Source: CAZYHS01 sp964647545
GTDB lineage: Bacteria; UBA10199; GCA-002796325; 1-14-0-20-49-13
Direction of reading: 5' to 3'
DNA: 41,013 nucleotides
NCBI GenBank assembly: GCA_964647545.1
Contig: CAZYHS010000017.1
Coordinates: 1-41,013, forward strand
Below the pieces are notes generated by a model, which saw only the letters and a list, made by a program, of their open reading frames with translations, did not search any database and was not told the DNA's origin. The position numbers were made by a program, and so were the translations under genes. Positions 7,992 to 16,066 of this stretch are shown here, piece by piece. How positions within the stretch are numbered: the stretch's first letter is position 1; each line of letters opens with the position of its first letter.

Positions 7992-9217
7992 CCCTATCAG
8001 GCTTCATAGCCAGACGTTATTTTTTCGGCCGCAAGCGTATGTTCGCCGCGTTTCTCAGTTTTATCGCGGTTTCGAGCGTGACATGCGGGGTCTTTGCTCT
8101 TTTGGTCGTGATGTCGGTCATGAACGGATTTTCCAAGGACCTAAGAGAAAAACTTATCGGGTTTTCGGCCCACATCGTTGTCTCCTCCGAAAACGGTTCG
8201 GACGATTTCAAACAAGTTCTCTCTCTTGCAGGTTCTGACGTCGCTTCGTCGGCGGTGATAATCGAAGGCGAAGGAATAATTCAAGGCGACGGTGCGCAGG
8301 GCGTAACTTCGCAAGGTGTGAAAATTCGCGGAATAGACGAAGCCGACCGCTCAAAACTGCAAGGCGTTGATTGGTTTTTCGGCGAGGCTAAGGTTAACGA
8401 CGAGGCATCAAACAGGACCCGTAAATCAAAACACGGAGTTCTTGTCGGAAGCGAACTTGCCTATCAGCTCGGCGTCAATCCCGACTGGGGCGATACCGTC
8501 GAGCTTATTGTTCCGCTTGGCAGGGTCGGGCCGACCGGCGAACTGATGCCGGAAAAAAGAGAGTTTGCGGTAAAAGGACTTTTCCGGTCGGGCTATTTCG
8601 ATCACGACAGTAAAACCGTGATAGTTTCAAAAAAGGCAGCAAAGGAACTTTTGGGAGACTCCGGCAGGATCGGTTTGAACGTCTGGCTGCGCGATGCCGC
8701 CAAAGCCCAGAAGGTCGCAAATCTTATAACAGAAAACGCGCAAGGATTTTCGGCTCTCAGCTGGGAGGCGTCGAACCGCAAACTATTCGCCGCGCTCAAA
8801 CTCGAAAAATTCGCGATGGCAATTCTTATGACCCTGATAGTTTGCGTCGCATGCATCTCAATTGTCAGCGTTGTTTTTATGTACGTCTTCTTGAGACGGC
8901 GCGATATCGCGGTCCTTGCATCGTGCGGAATGACGAGGCGCGAACTGTCGGCGATATTCATTAAAATCGGCGCCATCGTCGGCCTCATAGGTGCGGGGGT
9001 CGGAACTTTTATGGCGCTGCTTGTGCTTGGCTGGCTTATCTATCATCCGTTCGCTTTGCCGTCTGTCTATTATCTTGATAGTCTTCCGGTGGAGTTCTCT
9101 TTGCCGATGATAATTTTGATCTCCTTTGTCGGAGTCTTCGTTGCTGTAGCGTCGGCGATATATCCGGCTTGGCACGCGACGATGATCGAGCCTCGCAAAC
9201 TGTTGAGGTACGAGTAA
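7988..9217 (+). CDS. lolC: LolC/LolE-family lipoprotein-exporter permease
   Basis: Inner-membrane permease of 409 residues that, with LolD, extracts outer-membrane lipoproteins from the inner membrane and hands them to LolA. It has an N-terminal transmembrane helix (about residues 21-46) ending in VMSVMNGFSKDLREKL, a large periplasmic MacB-like domain (about 50-265) and three C-terminal helices, the FtsX/MacB layout. FIARRYFFGRK at the N-terminus is typical for LolC/LolE. A second permease of the same layout follows immediately, so the pair may form a LolCE heterodimer; which is C and which is E cannot be decided from the sequence. The symbol is therefore provisional. Confidence 0.87.
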   Translation: MTLSGFIARRYFFGRKRMFAAFLSFIAVSSVTCGVFALLVVMSVMNGFSKDLREKLIGFSAHIVVSSENGSDDFKQVLSLAGSDVASSAVIIEGEGIIQGDGAQGVTSQGVKIRGIDEADRSKLQGVDWFFGEAKVNDEASNRTRKSKHGVLVGSELAYQLGVNPDWGDTVELIVPLGRVGPTGELMPEKREFAVKGLFRSGYFDHDSKTVIVSKKAAKELLGDSGRIGLNVWLRDAAKAQKVANLITENAQGFSALSWEASNRKLFAALKLEKFAMAILMTLIVCVACISIVSVVFMYVFLRRRDIAVLASCGMTRRELSAIFIKIGAIVGLIGAGVGTFMALLVLGWLIYHPFALPSVYYLDSLPVEFSLPMIILISFVGVFVAVASAIYPAWHATMIEPRKLLRYE

Positions 9218-10390
9218 ATGTGGCATATTTTTACAAAATATCTGTCGATGTCGGAGGCGCCGAGAGCTCTCAAAACAAGCATTTTACTGACGGTGGCCGG
9301 AATAACTTTTTCGGTGGCGGTGCTCATTGTGACGCTTTCTGTCGCCACGGGGTTTGAAGCCGCATATAAAAAATCGATTCTCGATTTTAACGCGCACGTG
9401 GTCGTTCTTCGCGAGGACGGAGAGATCGCAAACCATCGTGAGCTGCAAGTCAGGCTCGGTTCGTTTGCCGGCGTTAAAAGCGTCATGCCGTTTGTCTATC
9501 GCGAGTCGATGGCGGTCAAAGCGGGGAAGGTGAAAGGGGTCGTTTTAAAGGGAATCGATTATTCAAATCTGGACGATGTCAGCGGAATGTTACTGAAAAA
9601 TTTCGTTCTCTCACGTTCGGCAATGCGCGGAACTTATGCCGGAGCCGCTCTTGCCCGATTTCTTGACATTCAAAACGGCGACAAAATCACGTTACTTGTC
9701 GGCGAGAACAGATTTGCAAAAGTTTCCGTAGATGGAACGTTCGAGTCGGGTTTGTACGATTACGATTCTCAATTTGTTATGATGCCCGTAGAAGAGCTCC
9801 GCGCTCTTTTTTCGGCTCCCGACGAGGTGTCGGGATTCGAACTCCGTCTTTTTGATCCCGACGACGCCGCTGCGGTAGCGGAGCAAATATCGGAAGAGCT
9901 GAATTATCCTTTCTCGGTCACGACATGGGCCGAATTGAACAAACCGATCTTTGACGCGGTGAAGCTTGAAAAGGTCATGTTTGCGATCGTGATCGGAATG
10001 TTAGTCCTTGTCGGACTCTTCAATATCATCGGCACTCTTGTATTGAAGATAATCTATAAATCGGGGGATATCGCCATTTTATCCGCCATTGGGATGAAGA
10101 CGATTTTTGTAAGAGGATTGTTTACTTTTCACGGACTTATGCTAGGAATCGCAGGCACTTTATCAGGTGTTGTTTTGGGTTTTTTGGCGGTTTTTGCAAT
10201 TGGCCGTTTTCGCCTGATAACAATTGAGCCCGAGATCTATTTCCTGTCGAGTCTGCCGGCTAAGGTTGACTTCACAGCGGTTACGATCGTGGTAATTGCG
10301 TCTGTCGGCGTTTCGTTTCTGGTCTCTTTTATCGCCGCCGGTAGAATCTCGTCCCTGAATTTGATCGAAGGGCTCAAAGAGAGCAACTGA
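9218..10390 (+). CDS. lolE: LolC/LolE-family permease, second subunit
   Basis: A 390-residue FtsX/MacB-type permease starting at the base after the stop of the preceding permease. It begins with a cytoplasmic stretch MWHIFTKYLSMSEAPRALKT, then a transmembrane helix (about 22-46), a periplasmic domain and three C-terminal helices (about 255-285, 305-335, 350-380). The SVATGFEAAYKKSI segment corresponds to the SVMNGF region of the first subunit. lolD follows 5 bp downstream. The two permeases are clearly divergent in sequence, which argues against a recent duplication. Assignment to E and not C is arbitrary. Confidence 0.85.
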   Translation: MWHIFTKYLSMSEAPRALKTSILLTVAGITFSVAVLIVTLSVATGFEAAYKKSILDFNAHVVVLREDGEIANHRELQVRLGSFAGVKSVMPFVYRESMAVKAGKVKGVVLKGIDYSNLDDVSGMLLKNFVLSRSAMRGTYAGAALARFLDIQNGDKITLLVGENRFAKVSVDGTFESGLYDYDSQFVMMPVEELRALFSAPDEVSGFELRLFDPDDAAAVAEQISEELNYPFSVTTWAELNKPIFDAVKLEKVMFAIVIGMLVLVGLFNIIGTLVLKIIYKSGDIAILSAIGMKTIFVRGLFTFHGLMLGIAGTLSGVVLGFLAVFAIGRFRLITIEPEIYFLSSLPAKVDFTAVTIVVIASVGVSFLVSFIAAGRISSLNLIEGLKESN

Positions 10391-10395
10391 TAAAA

Positions 10396-11070
10396 ATGTT
10401 CGAAGTAAGAAACCTACATAAGATCTACGACAGGGGGCGCGGCGAAGTGGCTGTTCTTCGCGGCGCCGATTTTTCGTGCGGTGCCGGTGAATTCATCGGA
10501 ATATTCGGTGCTTCAGGCGCCGGCAAATCGACCTTTTTGCAGATACTCGGAGGCCTCGACACTCCTACCTCCGGCAGCGTGACCTATGACGGCAGTCCGC
10601 TTTTCGGGCGCGGGGCAATCGACCTCGCTTCGTTTAGAAACAGGCAGATAGGTTTTGTGTTTCAATTCTATCATCTTCTACCGGAATTTACGGCTCTTGA
10701 AAACGTAATGATGCCATGCATGATAGCGGGCTTCTCAAAAAAACATGCTGCCGAGCTTGCTTACGAGGCTCTCGGTCATGTCGATATGAGCGCGCGGCTA
10801 GGTCACAGACCGGCGAAATTATCGGGCGGCGAGCAGCAGCGGGTCGCTATCGCCCGTGCTATTGTTATGAACCCGCGTTTTCTTCTGGCCGATGAACCGA
10901 CCGGCAATCTCGACGAGGCGACGCAGGAGCGGGTGTTTGGTTATTTTGAGCGGCTTCATAAGGAGAGGAGCACCAGCATAATTATGGTGACTCACAATCC
11001 CGATCTTCTCAGAAAAATGCCTAAACGTTTTGAACTTAAGGGTGGAACACTTCATGAGTCGACGAAATAA
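10396..11070 (+). CDS. lolD: LolD, ATPase of the lipoprotein exporter
   Basis: ABC ATPase of 224 residues that energises LolCE. Walker A is GASGAGKST (38-46), the Q-loop lies in GFVFQFYHLLPEFTALENV (from residue 86), the signature is LSGGEQQ (142-148), Walker B is FLLADE (162-167) and the switch histidine is in MVTHN. The Q-loop context and ADEPTGNLDE are those of the LolD/MacB/FtsE group. Position directly after two LolC/E permeases and before bamA fixes the role. Its 3' end overlaps the bamA start by 17 bp. Confidence 0.94.
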   Translation: MFEVRNLHKIYDRGRGEVAVLRGADFSCGAGEFIGIFGASGAGKSTFLQILGGLDTPTSGSVTYDGSPLFGRGAIDLASFRNRQIGFVFQFYHLLPEFTALENVMMPCMIAGFSKKHAAELAYEALGHVDMSARLGHRPAKLSGGEQQRVAIARAIVMNPRFLLADEPTGNLDEATQERVFGYFERLHKERSTSIIMVTHNPDLLRKMPKRFELKGGTLHESTK

Positions 11071-13336
11071 AATTTTAGCCGCGGCACTTTTAGCCGTTTT
11101 TGCGGCGCTGTTGCCGTTTGACTCCTATGCGGCAAATATTGCGGACATATTCATCAGCGGGAACTCAACGGTGCCTGCCGATTCGATCGCCGGCACGATA
11201 AAGTCGAAAAAAGGCGGGCTCTATTCGCGCGAAACAGTACGTGAAGATATTAAATCCCTTTGGAAGCTTGGTCAGTTTCAGGACATAAGCGTCGATAAAA
11301 TCGACGTCGCGGGCGGGGTGATACTTACTTACAATGTGGTTGAAAAGCCGCTCATCGTTTCGATCAGCTTCAAGGGAAATAAAAAGCTCAAAAAAGACGA
11401 TCTTGAAAAAGATTTGTCGATAACTCTCTACAGGCCGCTTTCCGAAAAGAACCTTGCCGATTCCATCAATAAAATAAAAGAGTCGTACGCCAAGAAGGGC
11501 TACTATCTTGCCGACATCGATTACGATCTTGTCATGAAAGAGGGGAACGAGGCGGAGCTTGTCTTTACGGTTTTCGAAAACAAAGGGGCGATAATCCGCA
11601 AGGTCGAGTTCATTGGAAATCACGCCTTCAAGGACAAAGACCTCAAAAATATAATTCGCACAAAAGAAAAGACCATTTTTTCATGGATGTCGAGCGGCGG
11701 CAAATTCAAGCCGGAACAGCTGGAACAAGATGTCGTTCTTTTGCAGTTCCATTATCTTTCCAACGGTTATCTTAAATCGAGCGTTGCAAATCCGAAGATC
11801 GCGATCAGCAAGGACAAACGCTACATTTACATCACCTACTACGTCGAAGAGGGCAAACAGTACAAGATCAGCGACATCGATGTTGACGGCGAGGTTCTTA
11901 CAACCAAGGAAGAGATAAAATCGCTTCTTTCGGTAAAGCCCAAAGAGATCTACAATCATCGCAAGGTCGAAGAGGACATGCAGAAGATCGTCGATTTCTA
12001 CGGCGAGTCGGGCTATGCGTTCGTTAACGTTAGGCCCAGCACCCAGCCAAACGACGAAGACCTGACCACCCCTTTGGTGTTTCTCATCGAAAAAGGCCCG
12101 CGCATCAGGGTCGAACGTATCAACATTTCCGGCAACACCACGACCCGCGACAAGGTCGTGCGCCGTGAGTTGAAGGTGAAAGAGGGCGACATTTATAACA
12201 CGCGCCTTGTGAACGAAAGCCGAGAACGGCTTATGCAGACCGGCTTCTTTGAAGAGGTAAATTTCGCCACTCCGCGCGGTTCGACCGACGACAGTTTGGT
12301 TTTGAACGTTACGGTCAAAGAGAAGCCGACCGGCAGTTTCAATATCGGCGCCGGCTTTTCCACGGCCGAAAATTTCATCTTTTCGGCGTCTATCGCCAAG
12401 GAGAACTTCTTCGGTTACGGTATCGGCGGCCAGATATCGGCGGAAATTTCGAGCATCCGCCAGCAGTTCATGCTCGAATACCGCGACCCGTACTTTCTCG
12501 ACACCGAGTGGATGTTTAACGGAAGTGCGTATCGTTCGGTTTACCAGTACATAGATTTTAACCGTTCATCCTACGGCGGTTCGCTAGGTATCGGTCACAG
12601 AATTTTCGATCACTCCAGCATCAGCCTTGGATATCAGGTAGAGCAGGTCGAGGTCGATGATTTCGCGGCGGTCGTACCGGCCTACTTTAGAGAGGACGCC
12701 AGCGGTCTGACCTCGGAGCTTATATTGAACGTGGCTCGAGACACGCGCGACAACAGGCTCTTTCCTAAGAAGGGGACTTTTTTCGCGGTCGATAACGAAT
12801 TTGCCGGCAGCAAACTCGGCGGCGACAATAATTTTTACCGCGTCAGCGGAAATGCCAGAGCTTACTATCCGCTATTTTGGGGCATCATCGCGAAGGCCAA
12901 CGCAAAGATAGGCTACATTAAGAGTCTCAACGACAAGTCGGTCCCGCTTTTCGAAAGATATTTCACCGGCGGCGTCTATTCGCTTCGCGGTTTTGAACCG
13001 AGGTCGATCGGTCCTAGAATTCAGATCCCCGGTTCTCCCAGCGGGCCCGATCAAGAATTTATTTACGGCGGCGACAAGCTGCTTGTCTTTAACGGAGAGC
13101 TCGAATTTCCCATCTACGATCCGGCGGGGCTCAGATGGGTCTTCTTTATGGACGCCGGTAACGCATTTGCCGAGACCGAGAACTATTCTCTAACGAACCT
13201 TCGTTCGAACTGGGGGCTGGGCATAAGATGGGTATCTCCGATCGGACCGTTGCGCTTTGAGTGGGGCGTGCCTTTCAATCGTAAGCCGGGCGAAGACGCG
13301 ACAGTATTTAACTTTACAATAGGTTCTCTGTTTTGA
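11054..13336 (+). CDS. bamA: BamA, outer-membrane protein assembly factor
   Basis: Omp85-family barrel that folds and inserts outer-membrane proteins. From the ATG at 11054 it has 760 residues; AAGGGTGG lies just upstream, and this start yields a clean signal peptide (MSRRNK, hydrophobic stretch, cut after DSYA near residue 26). A TTG at 11030 in frame would spoil the signal peptide. About five POTRA repeats fill residues 27-420 (for example ISFKGNKKLKKDDLEKDL and INISGNTTTRDKVVRRELKV), followed by the 16-strand barrel. The barrel includes the lid-lock motif YFTGGVYSLRGFEPRSIGP region, where VYSLRGF stands for the family VRGF motif, and ends with a C-terminal phenylalanine (TVFNFTIGSLF). skp follows, the classic pair. 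Confidence 0.95.
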   Translation: MSRRNKILAAALLAVFAALLPFDSYAANIADIFISGNSTVPADSIAGTIKSKKGGLYSRETVREDIKSLWKLGQFQDISVDKIDVAGGVILTYNVVEKPLIVSISFKGNKKLKKDDLEKDLSITLYRPLSEKNLADSINKIKESYAKKGYYLADIDYDLVMKEGNEAELVFTVFENKGAIIRKVEFIGNHAFKDKDLKNIIRTKEKTIFSWMSSGGKFKPEQLEQDVVLLQFHYLSNGYLKSSVANPKIAISKDKRYIYITYYVEEGKQYKISDIDVDGEVLTTKEEIKSLLSVKPKEIYNHRKVEEDMQKIVDFYGESGYAFVNVRPSTQPNDEDLTTPLVFLIEKGPRIRVERINISGNTTTRDKVVRRELKVKEGDIYNTRLVNESRERLMQTGFFEEVNFATPRGSTDDSLVLNVTVKEKPTGSFNIGAGFSTAENFIFSASIAKENFFGYGIGGQISAEISSIRQQFMLEYRDPYFLDTEWMFNGSAYRSVYQYIDFNRSSYGGSLGIGHRIFDHSSISLGYQVEQVEVDDFAAVVPAYFREDASGLTSELILNVARDTRDNRLFPKKGTFFAVDNEFAGSKLGGDNNFYRVSGNARAYYPLFWGIIAKANAKIGYIKSLNDKSVPLFERYFTGGVYSLRGFEPRSIGPRIQIPGSPSGPDQEFIYGGDKLLVFNGELEFPIYDPAGLRWVFFMDAGNAFAETENYSLTNLRSNWGLGIRWVSPIGPLRFEWGVPFNRKPGEDATVFNFTIGSLF

Positions 13337-13381
13337 TACAAAAACAACGAAAGTTTTCTCAATAAAAGGAGGAGAAAAGGT

Positions 13382-13960
13382 ATGAAGCGTATAGCAGCGG
13401 TATTTGCGGCAACAATGGTTGTCGCGCTTTTTGCAGGTAAGGTTATGGCGGCTGATGTTGCGTCACAGAGATTCGGTTATGTCGATTTCCAGCGCGCACT
13501 TAACGAAGTCGAGGAAGGCAAGAAGGCGAAGGCCACTTTAAAGAGCGAGTTCGATCAAAAGCAGAAACAGCTCGATGCGGTGCAGAACGAACTTCAGGCC
13601 ATGAAGAACGATCTCGATAAGCAGCGCATGATCCTTTCGGCCGACGCGCTCAAAGAGAAAGAAGAAGCCTATCGCAAGAAATTCATGGAGCTTCAGCAGA
13701 AACTTGGGAGCTTCAAAGAAGAGCTTGGCATGAAAGAGGCTAAGCTGACCGGCGATATTCTCGGCGTGGTTCGCGGTATCGTCAACTCGATCGGCGAAAA
13801 GGACAATTACACGATGATCTTGGAAAAATCTCAGGACGTCGTGCTCTTTTCGCAGCCGGGGAGCGATCTTACCGAGCAGGTCATTAAGACCTACAACGGT
13901 CTGTCGAAGGGCGATAAAGACAAATACATCAAGAACTTCGCACCAAAACCGATCAAGTAA
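13382..13960 (+). CDS. skp: Skp/OmpH-family periplasmic chaperone
   Basis: Periplasmic holdase that protects unfolded outer-membrane proteins on their way to BamA. It has 192 residues: a signal peptide (MKRIAAVFAATMVVALFAG, cleavage after VMA near residue 24), then RFGYVDFQRALNEVEEGK, the canonical start of the OmpH fold, and a long coiled coil (about 45-115) rich in Lys, Glu, Gln and Leu that forms the tentacles. A strong AAGGAGGAG ribosome-binding site precedes the ATG. It lies 45 bp after bamA. The usual next genes lpxD-fabZ-lpxA are missing here and are replaced by the FHA-protein gene. Confidence 0.92.
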   Translation: MKRIAAVFAATMVVALFAGKVMAADVASQRFGYVDFQRALNEVEEGKKAKATLKSEFDQKQKQLDAVQNELQAMKNDLDKQRMILSADALKEKEEAYRKKFMELQQKLGSFKEELGMKEAKLTGDILGVVRGIVNSIGEKDNYTMILEKSQDVVLFSQPGSDLTEQVIKTYNGLSKGDKDKYIKNFAPKPIK

Positions 13961-13966
13961 AAAGAG

Positions 13967-14635
13967 ATGCCAGACAACAAACTCTTTGAAATACTTGTGT
14001 GTCCGAAATGCAAAGGGGGCCTTACCGTCGTCGAAGGCGGTAAGGCCCTTGTTTGCGACGCGTGCCGGCTTAAGTTTCCGGTTCGCGACGGCGTTCCGGT
14101 CATGCTCATCGACGAAGCAAGCGACCTAAGAGGGGCCAATCTTAAGGGCGAAGTTTCGATGATTGCCTCTTCGGAAGTGGCGTTCAAGATAGTGGCCGGG
14201 CCCAATCGCGGTCTGACCTTTCATCTGGACCGCTACACCTGCAAAGCTCTCGGCAGGGCGATCAACGACCCCAACAAAACGGCGATGTTCAACGTGGATG
14301 TTTCTCTCGCTTTGGACGAAGGGACAAAGGGGCTCATTCAAAATTATGTGTCTAAGCAGTTTCAGCCGGCAGGCGGCAAGGCCCAAGTCTCTTTGGGAAA
14401 TCTCAGGGCCGAAAATCCGACGGGAAACTTTAAACGCACCAGCGATGTCGTTCTCGACGACGCTTCCGTGTCGCGCTTGCATTGCATGGTCTTTTATGGA
14501 GAGACGGGAGCTGCCGTTCTTGATCTTGTGAGTAAGAACGGCACTTTTGTTAACGGCTCGGAGATCGAATCCAGACTGCTTAAAAAGGGCGACGTCATCG
14601 AATTGGGCGACACCAAAATTGTATTTGAGGGATAA
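13967..14635 (+). CDS. Trm112-like zinc-ribbon and FHA-domain fusion protein
   Basis: A 222-residue soluble protein with two parts. Residues 5-50 match the Trm112/YcaR (UPF0434) fold, with Cys12, Cys15, Cys30 and Cys33 as likely zinc ligands and the PVRDGVPVML ending. Residues 73-221 form an FHA domain that should bind phosphothreonine peptides: GPNRG (79-82 region), LGR (95-97), the SVSRLH recognition loop (167-172) and SKNGTFVNG (189-197). Between LGR and the recognition loop sits an insertion of about 60 residues where FHA domains normally have a short loop. The gene lies 6 bp after skp and 5 bp before yicC. Its partner kinase or target is unknown; no Ser/Thr kinase is encoded in the window. 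Confidence 0.82.
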   Translation: MPDNKLFEILVCPKCKGGLTVVEGGKALVCDACRLKFPVRDGVPVMLIDEASDLRGANLKGEVSMIASSEVAFKIVAGPNRGLTFHLDRYTCKALGRAINDPNKTAMFNVDVSLALDEGTKGLIQNYVSKQFQPAGGKAQVSLGNLRAENPTGNFKRTSDVVLDDASVSRLHCMVFYGETGAAVLDLVSKNGTFVNGSEIESRLLKKGDVIELGDTKIVFEG

Positions 14636-14640
14636 TTTTT

Positions 14641-15513
14641 ATGAAATCAATGACCGGCTACGGTTCTGCCGAAGGTAAGGTCGGGCAGGGTACTTTTTTT
14701 GCCGAGGTAAGATCGGTTAACAGCCGTTTTCTCGATCTATCCTGCAAATTGCCGCCGAGCATGTACGTGCTTGAGCCCGACATTAAAAAAATAGTTCAAA
14801 ACAAGATCCTTCGCGGAAAGATAGACGTATTTTGCAAAGAGAAGACGCCGTTCGCAGAAGCGGTGGAACTGTCTGTAAATCGCGAGCTCGTGAAGCAATA
14901 TCGCAAGTGCCTTGACGAAATCGGCAATATGCTGGGTTCGAAGGCCTCGAGCCATTTGCTTGAAGTCGTCGATCTTAAGGAACTGGTCATGTTCCGTGAA
15001 AAAAAGGTCGATATGAGGTCGATGTGGAAACAAATGGAGAAAGTTCTGCACGCGGCCATAGCAAAATACGACGCGATGCGGTTGCGCGAAGGACAGGCGT
15101 TAAAACGCGATCAAAATCTCAGGCTTTCGAATATTTTAAGGGTGGTTTTGCAGATCGAAAAGAGATCGGCACAACGCGCCGGAGAGAGCCGGAAAAAGAT
15201 CGAGAGCAGAATCAGGGCAAATATTAACGGCGGCAACAGCCCGTTAAGCCAGAACGGGGCTCTTTCAGTAACCGGCGAGAAGAGCGATATCACGGAAGAG
15301 GTCACAAGGCTGAAATCGCACATTCAACAATACCGCCAGATGATGCAAAAATCGGGAGCTGTCGGCAGACAGTTAGATTTTCTCATTCAGGAGATGCATC
15401 GCGAGATCAACACGATCGGCAGCAAGGCTTGTGACGGAACCATTGCAGGATTAGTTGTTCAGACAAAGGCCGAAGTTGAAAAACTCAGAGAACAGGTACA
15501 AAACGTAGAATGA
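14641..15513 (+). CDS. yicC: YicC-family endoribonuclease
   Basis: A 290-residue protein with the conserved N-terminus MKSMTGYGSAEG, the EVRSVNSRFLDLSCKLP segment and the C-terminal DUF1732 part, including RQLDFLIQEMHREINTIGSK, all diagnostic for the family. YicC proteins are reported RNases that take part in sRNA and mRNA turnover. The gene immediately precedes gmk (1 bp between stop and start), the same neighbourhood seen in many bacteria. Confidence 0.93.
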   Translation: MKSMTGYGSAEGKVGQGTFFAEVRSVNSRFLDLSCKLPPSMYVLEPDIKKIVQNKILRGKIDVFCKEKTPFAEAVELSVNRELVKQYRKCLDEIGNMLGSKASSHLLEVVDLKELVMFREKKVDMRSMWKQMEKVLHAAIAKYDAMRLREGQALKRDQNLRLSNILRVVLQIEKRSAQRAGESRKKIESRIRANINGGNSPLSQNGALSVTGEKSDITEEVTRLKSHIQQYRQMMQKSGAVGRQLDFLIQEMHREINTIGSKACDGTIAGLVVQTKAEVEKLREQVQNVE

Positions 15514-15514
15514 T

Positions 15515-16066
15515 ATGCACGGGAACCTATTTGTCATAAGTGCGCCATCGGGAGCCGGTAAAACGACCGTCATCAAACGGTTGCTGCTAAAAATGCCCGA
15601 TGCCGTTCTTTCGGTATCGGCCACGACCCGCTTGCCGAGAGCCGGCGAAAAGAACGGGGTCGATTATCATTTTGTGACGAAGGAAGAGTTCAAGCAGTTG
15701 ATCGCGAACAACGAGATGCTAGAGTGGGCTGTTGTGCACGAGGCTTATTACGGAACGCCCAAAGCTCCCATCGATTCATGGATAGAGGGCGGAAAAACCG
15801 TTGTTCTCGACATCGACGTTCAAGGCGGCAAGAATATTAAAAAAACATTTCCTCAGGCGACGCTTATTTTTTTAATGCCGCCGTCTCGCGACGAACTTGT
15901 GAGAAGGCTGACGCTCAGAAACGCCAACGATCCCGACGATCTTAAAGTTAGAATAAAGAACGCGGACGTTGAGATGGCTCAAAAGAATTTTTACGATCAC
16001 GTCGTTGTGAACGACGACCTTGAAAAAGCCGTCGATGAGGTCTTGAACATCATTAAAAATAAATGA
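15515..16066 (+). CDS. gmk: guanylate kinase
   Basis: Phosphorylates GMP to GDP with ATP. It has 183 residues. The P-loop is SAPSGAGKTT (9-18); the GMP-binding region includes SATTRLPRAGEKNGVDYHF (from about residue 36) and DIDVQGGKNI, and the lid region RRDE/RRLTLRN is present. The length is slightly shorter than the typical ~205 because the C-terminal helix is trimmed. Translationally coupled to spoT through an ATGA overlap, linking guanine nucleotide supply with (p)ppGpp metabolism. rpoZ, often found between these two genes, is absent. Confidence 0.95.
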   Translation: MHGNLFVISAPSGAGKTTVIKRLLLKMPDAVLSVSATTRLPRAGEKNGVDYHFVTKEEFKQLIANNEMLEWAVVHEAYYGTPKAPIDSWIEGGKTVVLDIDVQGGKNIKKTFPQATLIFLMPPSRDELVRRLTLRNANDPDDLKVRIKNADVEMAQKNFYDHVVVNDDLEKAVDEVLNIIKNK

